A stretch of 64,000 nt of DNA from Paenibacillus sp. MZ04-78.2 (GTDB taxonomy: Bacteria; Bacillota; Bacilli; Paenibacillales; NBRC-103111), in the NCBI RefSeq assembly GCF_024213375.1, contig NZ_JANAVJ010000005.1, positions 62,001 to 126,000 of the forward strand, read 5' to 3'. The translations under genes were made by a program, and so were the position numbers. Shown piece after piece: positions 9,713-19,215 of this stretch (its first letter is position 1; every line of letters starts with the position of its first letter). Under the pieces are notes generated by a model. It was not told the origin of the DNA. It worked only from the letters and a program-made list of their open reading frames with translations, and ran no database searches.

Positions 9713-10963
9713 TTGGACAAATACACACTAACTAACGGACTGCGGCTCGTCATCGAGAAAATTCCGACGTGCCGCTCCGTTGCTTTCGGCATCTGGGTCA
9801 AAACCGGATCGCGCAGTGAAAACGAGACGAACAACGGCATTTCGCATTTTATCGAGCATATGCTCTTTAAGGGCACGGAAAAATACTCCGCCAAAGATAT
9901 CGCCGAAATTTTCGACGGCATCGGAGGCAACGTGAACGCCTTCACTTCCAAGGAGTACACATGCTATTACTGCAAGGTGCTGGACGAGCATCTGCCGCTC
10001 GCGGTGGAAGTGCTCTCCGATATGTTTTTCGGTTCGGTATTCGATGAGGCGGAATTAGAAAAAGAAAAAAATGTCATCTATGAAGAAATCGCGATGTATG
10101 AAGATACCCCGGACGATATGGTGCATGATCTGATTGCCCGGGCCGCTTTCGGCGGGCATTCGCTCGGACGTACCATCATCGGCACGCAAAGCAATCTGGC
10201 GGCGATGTCCTCCGATACGCTCGTGGCGTACATGAAGTCGCACTATACGATTGCGAATACGGTTATCAGCATCGCCGGCAACATTAACGACGATGTCGTC
10301 GGCTTGATCGAGAAGCATTTCGGCAGCTTCGCGAATGCGGGCTCGCAGGCCCCGCTTGAGCCTTTGGCGTTCCGGAGCGATCCCGAGTATCACCAGAAGA
10401 AAACCGAGCAAAATCATATTTGTTTATCGCTGCCCGGGCTGGCTGCGAAGGACGACCGGCTGTATGCGATGATCCTGCTGAACAATGCGATCGGAGGCGG
10501 CATGAGCTCCCGGTTATTCCAGGAAATTCGCGAGAAACGCGGGCTGGCCTACTCGGTATATTCCTATCATTCTTCCTACCAGGACGGCGGCCTGTTTACC
10601 GTCTATACCGGTACGGCGCCTAAGCAGACCGAAGAAGTGCTTAAGGTGACGCTGGAGCTGCTGGCCGACATCAAGGAGAAGGGATTGACCCCGACCGAGC
10701 TGAAGAAGGGCAAGGAACAGATGAAGGGCAGCTTGATTTTAAGCTTGGAGAGCACCAGCAGCCGGATGAACCGGATCGGGAAAAATGAACTGATGCTCGG
10801 CCGACATTACAATCTGGATGAAATGATACAACGTATCGAGAGTGTGGAGATGGAGCATATTCAAGCGCTGACGGCGGAAATGCTGTCCGTGCCGTTCGCA
10901 CTGGCTATGGTCGGGCAGACGAATGATGCCATCGCTGGATTTAGGAGGGATCAGCTTGTCTGA
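9713..10963 (+). CDS. mlpA: M16 zinc metallopeptidase MlpA
   Basis: This 416-residue member of the insulinase/processing-peptidase family corresponds to B. subtilis MlpA/YmxG. The inverted zinc motif HFIEHM (about residues 47-52) and downstream [19 protein letters not shown] glutamate region are intact, so it should be catalytic. A C-terminal half with [15 protein letters not shown] matches the peptidase_M16_C domain. The TTG start at 9713 follows a GAGGAGG Shine-Dalgarno by about 10 bp. The stop overlaps the next gene start by 8 bp. In B. subtilis this protein affects protease regulation. Confidence 0.92.
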   Translation: MDKYTLTNGLRLVIEKIPTCRSVAFGIWVKTGSRSENETNNGISHFIEHMLFKGTEKYSAKDIAEIFDGIGGNVNAFTSKEYTCYYCKVLDEHLPLAVEVLSDMFFGSVFDEAELEKEKNVIYEEIAMYEDTPDDMVHDLIARAAFGGHSLGRTIIGTQSNLAAMSSDTLVAYMKSHYTIANTVISIAGNINDDVVGLIEKHFGSFANAGSQAPLEPLAFRSDPEYHQKKTEQNHICLSLPGLAAKDDRLYAMILLNNAIGGGMSSRLFQEIREKRGLAYSVYSYHSSYQDGGLFTVYTGTAPKQTEEVLKVTLELLADIKEKGLTPTELKKGKEQMKGSLILSLESTSSRMNRIGKNELMLGRHYNLDEMIQRIESVEMEHIQALTAEMLSVPFALAMVGQTNDAIAGFRRDQLV

Positions 10964-11411
10964 ACGAATCGAAGTGTTCATTAAACGGCTGCCGGGGAAC
11001 GAGGATATCGCGCTGCCGCAAAAAATGTCCGAGCTTGCTAGCGGTTTCGATCTGTATGCGGCTGTAAGCGAGCCGGTCGATCTCGGACCGGGCGAACGGA
11101 CGCTCATTCCGACCGGATTTTCGCTTGCCATGCCGGGAGGGCTGGAAGCCCAGATTCGTCCACGAAGCGGGCTTGCTTTTAAACACGGGATCACATCCTT
11201 GAACACGCCGGGCACGATCGATGCCGATTACCGCGGCGAAGTCAAGGTACTGCTGATCAATCATGGCAAAGAAACGTTCACCATCAACCGTAACGAGCGC
11301 ATCGCGCAAATGGTGTTCCAAACGGTGCCGCTCATTACGCTGACCGAGGTAAGCGAGCTGGACGAGACGGAACGCGGAGCGGGCGGCTTCGGGCACACGG
11401 GAACAAAATAA
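10956..11411 (+). CDS. dut: dUTP diphosphatase
   Basis: dUTPase hydrolyses dUTP to dUMP, limiting uracil incorporation. With the TTG start at 10956, preceded by TAGGAGGGA, the product is 151 residues, the usual trimeric dUTPase size. The five family motifs are visible: [40 protein letters not shown] and [10 protein letters not shown]. An ATG at 10923 would add an unconserved extension. It overlaps mlpA by 8 bp and is followed by a strong terminator, ending this transcription unit. Confidence 0.96.
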   Translation: MSERIEVFIKRLPGNEDIALPQKMSELASGFDLYAAVSEPVDLGPGERTLIPTGFSLAMPGGLEAQIRPRSGLAFKHGITSLNTPGTIDADYRGEVKVLLINHGKETFTINRNERIAQMVFQTVPLITLTEVSELDETERGAGGFGHTGTK

Positions 11412-11427
11412 GGAAGACGGACAAGCA

Positions 11428-11478
11428 AAGCGCTTTTCCGCAGGCCGGCAATTCGGCCTGACGGAAGAGCGTTTTTTT
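11428..11478 (+). terminator. Strong intrinsic terminator after dut
   Basis: A long stem pairs AAGCGCTTTTCCGCAGGCCG with CGGCCTGACGGAAGAGCGTT around a 6-nt loop, followed by TTTTTTT. Confidence 0.9.
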
Positions 11479-11531
11479 GTTGGCCATCGAACGATGTGTA
11501 CTGCCAGCGTTTGGGGGCTTGATCTGCTGGA

Positions 11532-11559
11532 ACCCATCTTTGGGCTGTCGCATAAGATG
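11532..11559 (+). promoter_or_regulatory. Possible sigma-K promoter of dpaAB
   Basis: AC at 11532-11533, a 17-bp spacer and CATAAGATG at 11551-11559 resemble the sigma-K pattern AC-N16/17-CATAnnnTA, with the last base differing. In B. subtilis the dpaAB (spoVF) operon is sigma-K dependent in the mother cell, which supports the reading. The same CATAAGATG also occurs at 8560 before ylxY. Confidence 0.5.
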
Positions 11560-11595
11560 ATTTATCGAGAGCGACATGGAAAGAGGTGAGAATGA

Positions 11596-12495
11596 ATGCT
11601 GACCGGGATTCAAATAGCGTTGATCGGCGGCGATGCCAGGCAGCTCGAGGTGATTCAAAAATGCTCCGAACTCGACGCATCCGTCGTTTTGTTCGGCTTT
11701 GATAATTTGCAGAACGGTTCAAGCGGGATTACCAAGGCAGAATTGACGCCCGAAGCGCTTGTTGCTTTGGATGCCGTCATTTTGCCTGCTGTTGGGACGG
11801 ACGATCAAGGAAATGTGGACAGTCTGTTTTCATCCAAGGAATTGCGACTTACCCATGAACATATAGCTGCTCTGCCGAAACATGCCATCGTCTTTACGGG
11901 CATGGCCAAACCGTACTTACGCGAATTATGCTCGAACGAAGGCATCGGGCTGATCGAATTGTTCGACCGTGACGATGTGGCCATTTACAACTCCATTCCG
12001 ACAGCCGAAGGCGCGGTGATGATGGCAATTCAGAACACGGATATCACCATTCACGGCTCGGAATCCATGGTGCTTGGCTTCGGAAGAACCGGAGCAACGC
12101 TTGCCCGCACGCTGCAAGGCATGGGCGCGAAAGTCAAGGTAGGCGTCAACAAACCTGAATATTACGCCCGCGCGATCGAGATGGGAATGAACCCCTTTTT
12201 CACCCAAGAGCTGATCTCCCACGTATCTCAAGTGGATTTGCTGTTCAACACCATCCCGGCCATGGTGGTCACCGCTCAAGTCATCGCCAATATCCCGCAT
12301 CGCGCCATTATTATCGATCTAGCCTCCAAGCCGGGCGGAACCGATTTCCGCTATGCCGAAAAACGCGGGGTGAAGGCGATGCTTGCGCCGGGGCTGCCCG
12401 GCATTGTCGCTCCGAAAACCGCCGGGCGTATCATTGCCGATACGCTGACCCGCATCATCATGGAGGACGCAAGACGAAGGAGGAACGGGGAATGA
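11596..12495 (+). CDS. dpaA: Dipicolinate synthase subunit A
   Basis: DpaA with DpaB oxidises dihydrodipicolinate to dipicolinic acid in the mother cell; the product gives spores heat resistance. The 299-residue protein has an N-terminal DpaA_N domain with IALIGGDARQLEV and a C-terminal Rossmann domain with VLGFGRTGATLARTL (about residues 155-169). The ATG follows AGAGGTGAG. It overlaps dpaB by ATGA, and the next genes (asd, dapG, dapA) make the pathway intermediate. This shows the organism is spore-forming. Confidence 0.96.
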   Translation: MLTGIQIALIGGDARQLEVIQKCSELDASVVLFGFDNLQNGSSGITKAELTPEALVALDAVILPAVGTDDQGNVDSLFSSKELRLTHEHIAALPKHAIVFTGMAKPYLRELCSNEGIGLIELFDRDDVAIYNSIPTAEGAVMMAIQNTDITIHGSESMVLGFGRTGATLARTLQGMGAKVKVGVNKPEYYARAIEMGMNPFFTQELISHVSQVDLLFNTIPAMVVTAQVIANIPHRAIIIDLASKPGGTDFRYAEKRGVKAMLAPGLPGIVAPKTAGRIIADTLTRIIMEDARRRRNGE

Positions 12496-13085
12496 ATTGG
12501 GATCAACTGACAGTGGGCTTCGCGTTGACCGGGTCTCACTGCACGTTTGCCGAAACGATGCCGCAAATCCGGCGCTTTGTCGATGCCGGGGCCAAAGTCG
12601 TGCCCATCGTATCCAATACGATCATGACCACGGACACGCGCTTCGGCACATCGGCAAATTGGCGAAAAGAGTTGAAAGAGATCACAGGAAATGATATTAT
12701 TTCTTCAATTGTAGATGCAGAACCGCTCGGTCCTTCGAAACTCCTCGACATAATGGTGATTGCTCCCTGTACCGGGAATACGACCAGCAAGCTTGCGAAC
12801 GCGATGACGGATAGTCCCGTGCTGATGGCGGCTAAAGCGCAGATGCGCAACGGGAGACCGCTTGTGCTGGCGATTTCGACAAATGACGGATTGGGACTGA
12901 ACGCCACGAATATCGGCAAGCTGCTGATTACCAAAAACATTTATTTCGTCCCGTTTGGACAGGATGCGCCGAATGTCAAGCCGAATTCGCTTGTAGCGCG
13001 CATGGATTTGATCATGGAAGCTTGCGAGGCAGCCCTTCAGGGCAAGCAGCTGCAGCCGATGCTGATTGAACGGTTTCATTACTGA
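12492..13085 (+). CDS. dpaB: Dipicolinate synthase subunit B (flavoprotein)
   Basis: This is the flavoprotein-fold partner of DpaA in dipicolinic acid synthesis. The 197-residue product starts MNWDQLTVGFALTGSHCTF, which carries the flavoprotein nucleotide-binding turn, and contains IAPCTGNTTSKLANAMTDSPV (FMN-binding loop) and STNDGLGLNATNIGKLL. It starts within the dpaA stop codon (ATGA), so the subunits are probably made in equal amounts. Confidence 0.95.
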   Translation: MNWDQLTVGFALTGSHCTFAETMPQIRRFVDAGAKVVPIVSNTIMTTDTRFGTSANWRKELKEITGNDIISSIVDAEPLGPSKLLDIMVIAPCTGNTTSKLANAMTDSPVLMAAKAQMRNGRPLVLAISTNDGLGLNATNIGKLLITKNIYFVPFGQDAPNVKPNSLVARMDLIMEACEAALQGKQLQPMLIERFHY

Positions 13086-13129
13086 TCCTGCATTTTTTAT
13101 CATTTATTCTTTAGGGGAGAGGACAATAC

Positions 13130-14170
13130 ATGTCGAATCAAAAGTTGTTTAACGTCGCAGTAGTAGGCGCGACAGGTGCCGTAGGAGAACAGATCCTCCG
13201 TTTGCTGGCTGAACGGAATTTCCCCATCCAAGAGCTGAAGCTCTTGTCCTCGGCCCGGTCCGCAGGCAAGAAACTTCAGTTCAAAGGCCGTGAAGTGACG
13301 ATTGAAGAAGCAACGCCTGACAGCTTCAAAGGCGTGGACATTGCCTTGTTCAGCGCAGGAGGCGACGTCAGCCGGGCATTGATTCCGGAAGCGATCAAGC
13401 ACGGAACTGTGTGCATCGACAATACCAGCGCGTTCCGGATGGACCCAGAAACGCCGCTTGTCGTGCCTGAGGTAAATATCGACAAAGTCAGCGACCACAA
13501 AGGCGTCATTGCCAACCCGAACTGCTCCACGATTCAACTGGTGCAGACGTTGAAGCCGCTTTACGACCGTTTCGGCATTTCCCGCATCATCGTTTCCACA
13601 TACCAAGCGGTATCTGGCGCGGGCGCCAGCGCGATTAACGAAATGCTTCGCCAGTCTCGCGAAGTGCTGGAAGGAAACGCTGTGGAGCCGCAAATTTTGC
13701 CGGTAGGCTCTTTGCCGGTCAAGCATCAAATCGCATTCAACGCTATTCCGCAAATCGACAAATTTGTGGACAATGGCTTTACTTACGAAGAAATGAAAAT
13801 GATCAACGAAACGAAAAAAATCATGGGTGACGACACGCTGGAAGTTACCACGACTTGCGTGCGGATTCCGGTCGTTTACGGCCATTCCGAATCGGTTTAT
13901 GTCGAGCTTAAGCAAGATTTCGACATCGAAGAGGTGAAACGCCTGCTGGCCGACGCACCAGGGATCATCGTACAGGATAACACTGCCGAACAACTGTATC
14001 CGCTGGCTACGGAAGCGGCAGGTAAGCTGGAAACGTTCGTCGGCCGTATTCGCCGCGATCTTAGCAACCCGCGAGCCCTCAATCTGTGGATCGTATCCGA
14101 CAACCTGCTCAAGGGAGCGGCTTGGAACGCCGTTCAAATTGCCGAATACATCGCGATCGAGCAGCAATAA
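13130..14170 (+). CDS. asd: Aspartate-semialdehyde dehydrogenase
   Basis: Asd reduces aspartyl phosphate to aspartate semialdehyde, the branch point to lysine, diaminopimelate, threonine and methionine. The 346-residue protein has the NADP-binding VVGATGAVGEQILRLL start, the catalytic cysteine in ANPNCSTIQL (about residue 131) and RIPVVYGHSESV with the active-site histidine. The ATG at 13130 follows AGGGGAGAGG. It precedes dapG and dapA, with a hairpin in the asd-dapG gap. Confidence 0.97.
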   Translation: MSNQKLFNVAVVGATGAVGEQILRLLAERNFPIQELKLLSSARSAGKKLQFKGREVTIEEATPDSFKGVDIALFSAGGDVSRALIPEAIKHGTVCIDNTSAFRMDPETPLVVPEVNIDKVSDHKGVIANPNCSTIQLVQTLKPLYDRFGISRIIVSTYQAVSGAGASAINEMLRQSREVLEGNAVEPQILPVGSLPVKHQIAFNAIPQIDKFVDNGFTYEEMKMINETKKIMGDDTLEVTTTCVRIPVVYGHSESVYVELKQDFDIEEVKRLLADAPGIIVQDNTAEQLYPLATEAAGKLETFVGRIRRDLSNPRALNLWIVSDNLLKGAAWNAVQIAEYIAIEQQ

Positions 14171-14181
14171 ATGAAACTAGA

Positions 14182-14214
14182 CTGGCTTTCTGAGACACTC
14201 AGGAAGCCAGAATT
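14182..14214 (+). terminator. Hairpin between asd and dapG (terminator or attenuator)
   Basis: CTGGCTTTCTGAG pairs with CTCAGGAAGCCAG (one G-U pair) around a 3-nt loop at 14182-14210, followed by AATTTT. The stem is very stable but the T tract is short, so partial termination or processing is likely. Confidence 0.65.
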
Positions 14215-14254
14215 TTGCTATTCACTATGGCACATGGATAAGGGGAGAGATCAC

Positions 14255-15472
14255 TTGAGGATCTTGGTGCAAAAATTCGGAGGCACATCTCTTTCCACAG
14301 CCGAGGCTAGAACACACGTTATTGAACACATCCAAGACGCTTTGAATCAAGAATACAAAACGGTTGTTGTTGTTTCGGCTATGGGTCGCAGAGGAGAGCC
14401 TTACGCAACGGACACGCTACTGGATTGGATTGGTCAAAATGGAAATACGCTGCCTGCGCGCGAAAGAGATATGCTGCTATGCTGCGGCGAATTCATCTCG
14501 GCCGCTACGCTGTGCAGCTTACTGAACGCCGAGGGGATTCCTGCTGTTGCTTTAACCGGCGCGCAGGCAGGAATTTTAACGAACGACGAATTCGGCAATG
14601 CCCAAATCGTCTCGATTCGGCCGGGTCGGATGCTGGAACTGCTGGAGCAGGGGAACGTCGTCATCGTCGCCGGCTTTCAAGGCGAGACGGCGACACGCGA
14701 CTTCACAACGCTCGGGAGGGGCGGAAGCGATACGTCGGCTACCGCGCTTGGAGCGGCTTTAAATGCGGAGCTCGTCGAAATTTTCACGGATGTGAGCGGT
14801 ATTTTGACGGCAGATCCGCGGATCGTGGAGGAAGCAAGACCGCTTTCGGTCGTCTCTTATATGGAAATCTGCAACATGGCGCATTTAGGCGCGAAGGTCA
14901 TACATCCCAGAGCGGTAGAAGTCGCTATGAATGCCGGAATTCCGGTAAGAGTGCGCTCCACGTTTTCCAAGGATAAAGGAACGCTTGTTACGCATGCCGA
15001 CGCGCTTCGGAACGAATCAGGCGCCGTACAGGACCGGTTTGTTACAGGCATCGCTCACGTACCGAATATCTCGCAAATTCGGGTAGCGCCTCAGGAAGGC
15101 AGCTACGATCTTCAGCTTAACGTGTTTAAAGCGATGGCACGGCAGCGGATCAGCGTCGATTTTATTAACGTCAACCCATCCGGCGTCGTGTACACGGTCT
15201 TTGACCATGAGGCGGAGCGGGCAGCCGAAACGCTTCAGGGACTCGGCTATACGCCGCACATCACGCCGAACTGCGCGAAAGTATCGATCATTGGGGCAGG
15301 AATGAACGGTGTACCCGGCATCATGGCCCACATTGTCGAAGCGCTTACGGAAGAGGACATCCAAATTCTGCAATCTGCCGATTCGAATACGACTATCTGG
15401 GTATTGGTGCAAGGTGACGACATGGTCAAAGCCGTCCGTGCGCTGCACCGCAAATTCGAGCTCCATAGATAA
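14255..15472 (+). CDS. dapG: Aspartate kinase (DapG type)
   Basis: Aspartate kinase phosphorylates aspartate to start the lysine/DAP pathway. The TTG at 14255 follows AGGGGAGA by 6 bp and gives the family start MRILVQKFGGTSLS and a length of 405 residues, close to B. subtilis DapG (diaminopimelate-sensitive isozyme I). GRGGSDTSATALGAALNAE and FTDVSGILTADPRIV are the catalytic segments, and two ACT domains form the C-terminal 140 residues. A longer in-frame extension upstream crosses the hairpin and is unlikely. Its position between asd and dapA beside dpaAB fits a sporulation and wall supply role. Confidence 0.93.
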   Translation: MRILVQKFGGTSLSTAEARTHVIEHIQDALNQEYKTVVVVSAMGRRGEPYATDTLLDWIGQNGNTLPARERDMLLCCGEFISAATLCSLLNAEGIPAVALTGAQAGILTNDEFGNAQIVSIRPGRMLELLEQGNVVIVAGFQGETATRDFTTLGRGGSDTSATALGAALNAELVEIFTDVSGILTADPRIVEEARPLSVVSYMEICNMAHLGAKVIHPRAVEVAMNAGIPVRVRSTFSKDKGTLVTHADALRNESGAVQDRFVTGIAHVPNISQIRVAPQEGSYDLQLNVFKAMARQRISVDFINVNPSGVVYTVFDHEAERAAETLQGLGYTPHITPNCAKVSIIGAGMNGVPGIMAHIVEALTEEDIQILQSADSNTTIWVLVQGDDMVKAVRALHRKFELHR

Positions 15473-15500
15473 CGCATAATGTTTTAGGAGGAGACAACAC

Positions 15501-16376
15501 GTGGATTTTGGCACAATGATAACCGCTATGGTTACGCCGTTCGATGATAAGCTTAACATCGACTGGACGCAATTTGAGAACGTGATGGACTACTTGATTG
15601 AGGAGCAGCAAAGCGACAGTCTCGTCATCTGTGGCACAACCGGCGAATCTCCTACGCTAACGGAAGAAGAGAAGCTCGAAAGTTTTCAACGGGCTGTAAA
15701 GCACGCGCGCGGCCGCTGCAAAATTATTGCAGGGACCGGCAGCTACGATACCGCTCATTCTATTCATTTGTCGCAAGCGGCTGAAAAGTTGGGTGTCGAT
15801 GCGCTGCTTCTGGTGGCGCCGTACTATAATCGGCCTTCGCAAGAAGGACTGTATCAGCATTACAAAGCCATTGCCGAGTCGGTTAACATCCCGATCATCC
15901 TTTATAACGTGCCCGGGCGGACCGGTGTCAATATCGATCCGGAAACGACGATTCGTTTGTCGCACATTCCGAACATCGTAGCGACGAAGGACTGCGCGGA
16001 TACGGACCAGTTGACGCAGATCATTACCGGCGCCGCTCCGGGCTTTCTGGTCTACAGCGGCGACGATAGCGCCACGCTCCCCGCTTTGGCGGTCGGAGCG
16101 CGGGGAATCGTCAGCGTTGCGAGCCATGTGATCGGCAAAGAAATGAAAACGATGATCGATTGCTACTTGCAGGGCGAAGTAAAAGAGGCCGCGAGGCTTC
16201 ATGGTCAACTGCTTCCGGTGTTCCGCGGGCTGTTCTTATGCCCTCATCGCGTACCGAGCCCGGCTCCGGTCAAGCATGCGCTTAACTTGAAGGGACTGCG
16301 CGTAGGCGGGGTTCGCCTGCCGCTTGTGGACGCTACGGAACAAGAAAAACAATTTATCGCTTCGCTTTTTGCATAA
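15501..16376 (+). CDS. dapA: 4-hydroxy-tetrahydrodipicolinate synthase
   Basis: DapA condenses aspartate semialdehyde and pyruvate. Its product is both a lysine/DAP precursor and the substrate route for dipicolinic acid. The 291-residue TIM-barrel protein has CGTTGESPTL, the active-site tyrosine region LLVAPYYNRPSQEG, YNVPGRTGVNI, and the Schiff-base lysine in VATKDC (about residue 161). The GTG start at 15501 follows TTAGGAGGAG. A terminator follows at 16389. Confidence 0.97.
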   Translation: MDFGTMITAMVTPFDDKLNIDWTQFENVMDYLIEEQQSDSLVICGTTGESPTLTEEEKLESFQRAVKHARGRCKIIAGTGSYDTAHSIHLSQAAEKLGVDALLLVAPYYNRPSQEGLYQHYKAIAESVNIPIILYNVPGRTGVNIDPETTIRLSHIPNIVATKDCADTDQLTQIITGAAPGFLVYSGDDSATLPALAVGARGIVSVASHVIGKEMKTMIDCYLQGEVKEAARLHGQLLPVFRGLFLCPHRVPSPAPVKHALNLKGLRVGGVRLPLVDATEQEKQFIASLFA

Positions 16377-16388
16377 GCTTCACGTGAC

Positions 16389-16421
16389 AACCGGTGCCCT
16401 GCGGCATCGGTTTTCTTGTTT
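16389..16421 (+). terminator. Intrinsic terminator after dapA
   Basis: ACCGGTGCC pairs with GGCATCGGT around a CTGC loop and is followed by TTTTCTTGTTTT. Confidence 0.85.
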
Positions 16422-16469
16422 TGGGAATAATACGCTTTACGCAGGGGATAGCCGAGTTGACCGGCTCAC

Positions 16470-16499
16470 TTGTAAAGAGTCATTTTTTTCATGTATAAT
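16470..16499 (+). promoter_or_regulatory. Sigma-A-type promoter of the RNase J gene
   Basis: TTGTAA (16470-16475), an 18-bp spacer and a consensus TATAAT (16494-16499), giving a leader of about 80 nt. Confidence 0.65.
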
Positions 16500-16585
16500 G
16501 ATGTCAAGTGACTGGTGCGGTTAAAATTTGGTTTTGAATAATCATATGGAAATCGTCGTCAATTACATTGAGGAGGTTTAGTTAC

Positions 16586-18262
16586 TTGTCCAAAAAAAAT
16601 ATAGACAAATTAACGATTTTTGCCCTGGGCGGCGTGGGTGAAATCGGGAAGAACATGTATGTCGTTCAATATGCGAACGATATTGTAGTTGTAGACTGCG
16701 GCTTGAAATTTCCGGAGGAAGATATGCTCGGGATCGATATTGTCATTCCCGATATTTCTTACTTGACGGAAAATCGCGATAAAGTGCGCGGAATCGTTAT
16801 TACACACGGCCACGAGGACCATATTGGCGGTTTGCCTTACGTTCTTAAGCACCTGAACGTTCCGGTGTACGGGACGAGGCTGACGATGGGTCTGATCGAG
16901 ATGAAGCTGAAGGAAGCGAATCTGCTCGGGGAAACGAAACGGATCGTTATTACGGCTGATTCCGAATTGAAGCTCGGCTGCATGACCGCCACGTTCTTTA
17001 AGACGAACCATAGTATTCCCGACTCGGTAGGGGTATGCTTGGAAACGCCGGAAGGCAACGTGGTGCATACCGGCGACTTCAAGTTCGATCAGACGCCGGT
17101 CAACGAACAGTACGCGGATCTTCACCAGATGGCAGCGATCGGCCGCAGAGGCGTCATTGCATTGCTATCGGATAGTACGAATGCGGAGCGTCCGGGCTAT
17201 ACCGGTTCGGAGCGCAGCGTAGGCACGGAAATCGAAGACGTATTCCGCAAAGCGAAGCAGCGTGTCGTTATCGCAACCTTCGCTTCCAACATTCACCGGA
17301 TTCAGCAGGTCATTGACGCGTGCGAATCGACCCGCCGCAAGCTGACCGTAATCGGGCGGAGCATGGTAAATGTTGTGGGTATCGCCAGCGAATTGGGCTA
17401 CTTGCATGTTCCGGATGGCATGCTGATCGAACCGGAGGAAGTGAACAAACTCGCGGCCGACCGCGTAGCCATTCTATCTACAGGGTCTCAGGGCGAGCCG
17501 ATGTCGGCACTGACACGGATGGCCCGCTCCACGCATCGCAAGATGGACATTTTACCCGGCGACACCGTTATCATCGCCGCTACGCCGATTCCCGGAAATG
17601 AGCGGTATGTAGGGCGGACGGTGGACGAACTGATGCGCATTGGCGCGCATGTCATTTACGGGCCTGGCTCGATCACCGGGGTACACGTATCCGGACACGG
17701 CAGCCAGGAAGAATTAAAGCTGATGCTGAATATTATGCGTCCGAAATATTTTATCCCGATTCACGGAGAGTACCGGATGCTTCGTCAGCACGGGATGCTT
17801 GCCGAGTCGGTCGGCATCGCGCGCGAAGATATTTTTATCGTGGATAACGGCGATACGGTGGAAATTCAGGACGGCGTCGCCCGCAAAGGCTCCAAAGTGC
17901 CGGCAGGCAACGTGCTCATCGACGGACTCGGTGTCGGCGATGTCGGCAATATTGTGCTGCGCGACCGCAAGCTGTTGTCCCAAGACGGCATTCTGGTCGT
18001 CGTCGTAACGCTCAGCAAGCAGGATGGGACGATTCTGTCCGGTCCGGACATCATCTCCCGCGGCTTCGTATACGTGCGGGAGTCGGAAGGATTGCTGGAA
18101 GAAGCGAACCGGATCGTGACAAGCACGCTCCATCGCTTAATGAGTGAAAATGTCAATGAATGGGCTTCGCTCAAAACCCATGTCAAAGACGCGCTCGGCC
18201 GATTTTTATATGAACAAACCCGAAGAAGACCGATGATTTTGCCAATCATCATGGAAGTGTAA
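16586..18262 (+). CDS. rnjB: Ribonuclease J (rnjB position)
   Basis: RNase J enzymes are metallo-beta-lactamase/beta-CASP nucleases with endo- and 5'-3' exonuclease activity. The 558-residue protein carries intact metal ligands in THGHEDHIGG (about residue 73 onward), HTGDFKFD, the beta-CASP block with IATFASNIHRIQQV, and PIHGEYRML. The C-terminal RNase J domain is complete. The TTG at 16586 follows AGGAGG and gives MSKKNIDKLTIFALGG. By position after dapA it is the counterpart of B. subtilis rnjB (RNase J2), but the complete catalytic motif would equally suit RNase J1; paralogue assignment needs a tree. Confidence 0.88.
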   Translation: MSKKNIDKLTIFALGGVGEIGKNMYVVQYANDIVVVDCGLKFPEEDMLGIDIVIPDISYLTENRDKVRGIVITHGHEDHIGGLPYVLKHLNVPVYGTRLTMGLIEMKLKEANLLGETKRIVITADSELKLGCMTATFFKTNHSIPDSVGVCLETPEGNVVHTGDFKFDQTPVNEQYADLHQMAAIGRRGVIALLSDSTNAERPGYTGSERSVGTEIEDVFRKAKQRVVIATFASNIHRIQQVIDACESTRRKLTVIGRSMVNVVGIASELGYLHVPDGMLIEPEEVNKLAADRVAILSTGSQGEPMSALTRMARSTHRKMDILPGDTVIIAATPIPGNERYVGRTVDELMRIGAHVIYGPGSITGVHVSGHGSQEELKLMLNIMRPKYFIPIHGEYRMLRQHGMLAESVGIAREDIFIVDNGDTVEIQDGVARKGSKVPAGNVLIDGLGVGDVGNIVLRDRKLLSQDGILVVVVTLSKQDGTILSGPDIISRGFVYVRESEGLLEEANRIVTSTLHRLMSENVNEWASLKTHVKDALGRFLYEQTRRRPMILPIIMEV

Positions 18263-18320
18263 AACTTCCCACCAGTCATACGAACTCACTTGAGGATAAA
18301 GTGGAATAAGAAGCGTTTTG

Positions 18321-18373
18321 TAAAGACCACGTAAGCGGGGGGATATATTCCCAGCGCTTTACGCGGTCTTTTT
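18321..18373 (+). terminator. Intrinsic terminator after the RNase J gene
   Basis: AAAGACCACGTAAGCG pairs with CGCTTTACGCGGTCTTT around a GGGGGATATATTCCCAG loop and is followed by TTTTT. Confidence 0.9.
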
Positions 18374-18397
18374 CCGTATATCCGTACTCGGCGCCCC

Positions 18398-18426
18398 GCA
18401 TAGTTTTGGCCGACTGCACCATACTA
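18398..18426 (+). promoter_or_regulatory. Sigma-G-type promoter of tepA
   Basis: GCATA at 18398-18402, a 17-bp spacer and CATACTA at 18420-18426 match the forespore sigma-G pattern (GnATR, about 18, CATnnTA). tepA of B. subtilis is known to be forespore-expressed, so position and function agree. Confidence 0.65.
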
Positions 18427-18462
18427 ACAAGGACATTTCAGCTAATGGAGGGATGTTCTTTC

Positions 18463-19215
18463 ATGCAATCCAACGATAAGCAAGAGCAGCAGCCGGTGCA
18501 GCCGCCCCAAGCGCCGACGACGGAAGAAGGACGCAAAAGCGCAACGGTCGACGCGATTCAGCAGCTGGGGCAGACAGCCGCGCCTACCACCGAATCCAAT
18601 ATTTTTTGTATGACCATTATCGGGCAGGTCGAGGGTCATATCGTTCTGCCGCCGCAAAACAAAACGACTAAATACGAGCATTTGATACCGCAGCTTGTAG
18701 CCGCGGAGCAGAACGCGAAAATCGAAGGCGTGCTTATTATTTTGAATACGGTAGGCGGAGATGTGGAAGCCGGGCTGGCAATCGCCGAAATGATTGCTAC
18801 GTTGTCCAAGCCGACGGTAACGCTTGTGCTTGGCGGCGGGCACAGCATCGGAGTTCCGATTGCCGTCTCGGCCAATTATTCGGTTATTGCCGAAACCGCA
18901 ACGATGACGATTCATCCGATCCGTCTGAACGGTCTGGTGATCGGCGTACCGCAGACCTTTGAATATTTGGACAAAATGCAGGAACGGGTCATCCGGTTCG
19001 TCACACGGCATTCCCGGGTAGACGAGAACAAATTCAAAGAACTGATGTTCAAAACGGGCGAGCTAACGCGCGACATCGGCACGACGGTCATCGGTGCGGA
19101 TGCGGTCCGATACGGACTCATCGACTCGCTGGGCGGTATTGGGGAAGCCCTCCGTAAGCTCAACGCCTTGATCGACGAGCGGCGCGCCAACAATGGGGGA
19201 GGTATGATCCAATGA
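18463..19215 (+). CDS. tepA: ClpP-like serine protease TepA/YmfB
   Basis: This 250-residue member of the ClpP/crotonase superfamily is the translocation-enhancing peptidase described in B. subtilis, linked to degradation or handling of small acid-soluble spore proteins at germination. The N-terminus is Gln/Pro-rich and low complexity. The protease core has [17 protein letters not shown], the nucleophile serine in [11 protein letters not shown] and the histidine in [10 protein letters not shown]. The ATG at 18463 follows GGAGGGA; ATG 18445 is upstream in the same frame. It overlaps ylzJ by ATGA. Confidence 0.9.
   Translation: MQSNDKQEQQPVQPPQAPTTEEGRKSATVDAIQQLGQTAAPTTESNIFCMTIIGQVEGHIVLPPQNKTTKYEHLIPQLVAAEQNAKIEGVLIILNTVGGDVEAGLAIAEMIATLSKPTVTLVLGGGHSIGVPIAVSANYSVIAETATMTIHPIRLNGLVIGVPQTFEYLDKMQERVIRFVTRHSRVDENKFKELMFKTGELTRDIGTTVIGADAVRYGLIDSLGGIGEALRKLNALIDERRANNGGGMIQ

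Noticed and set aside
13086-13129. Lysine riboswitch before asd
   Set aside because: The gap is only 44 bp and AT-rich, far too short for an L-box.
13100-14167. 355-codon minus-strand frame opposite asd
   Set aside because: It is a mirror of the asd codon bias with no family resemblance or Shine-Dalgarno.
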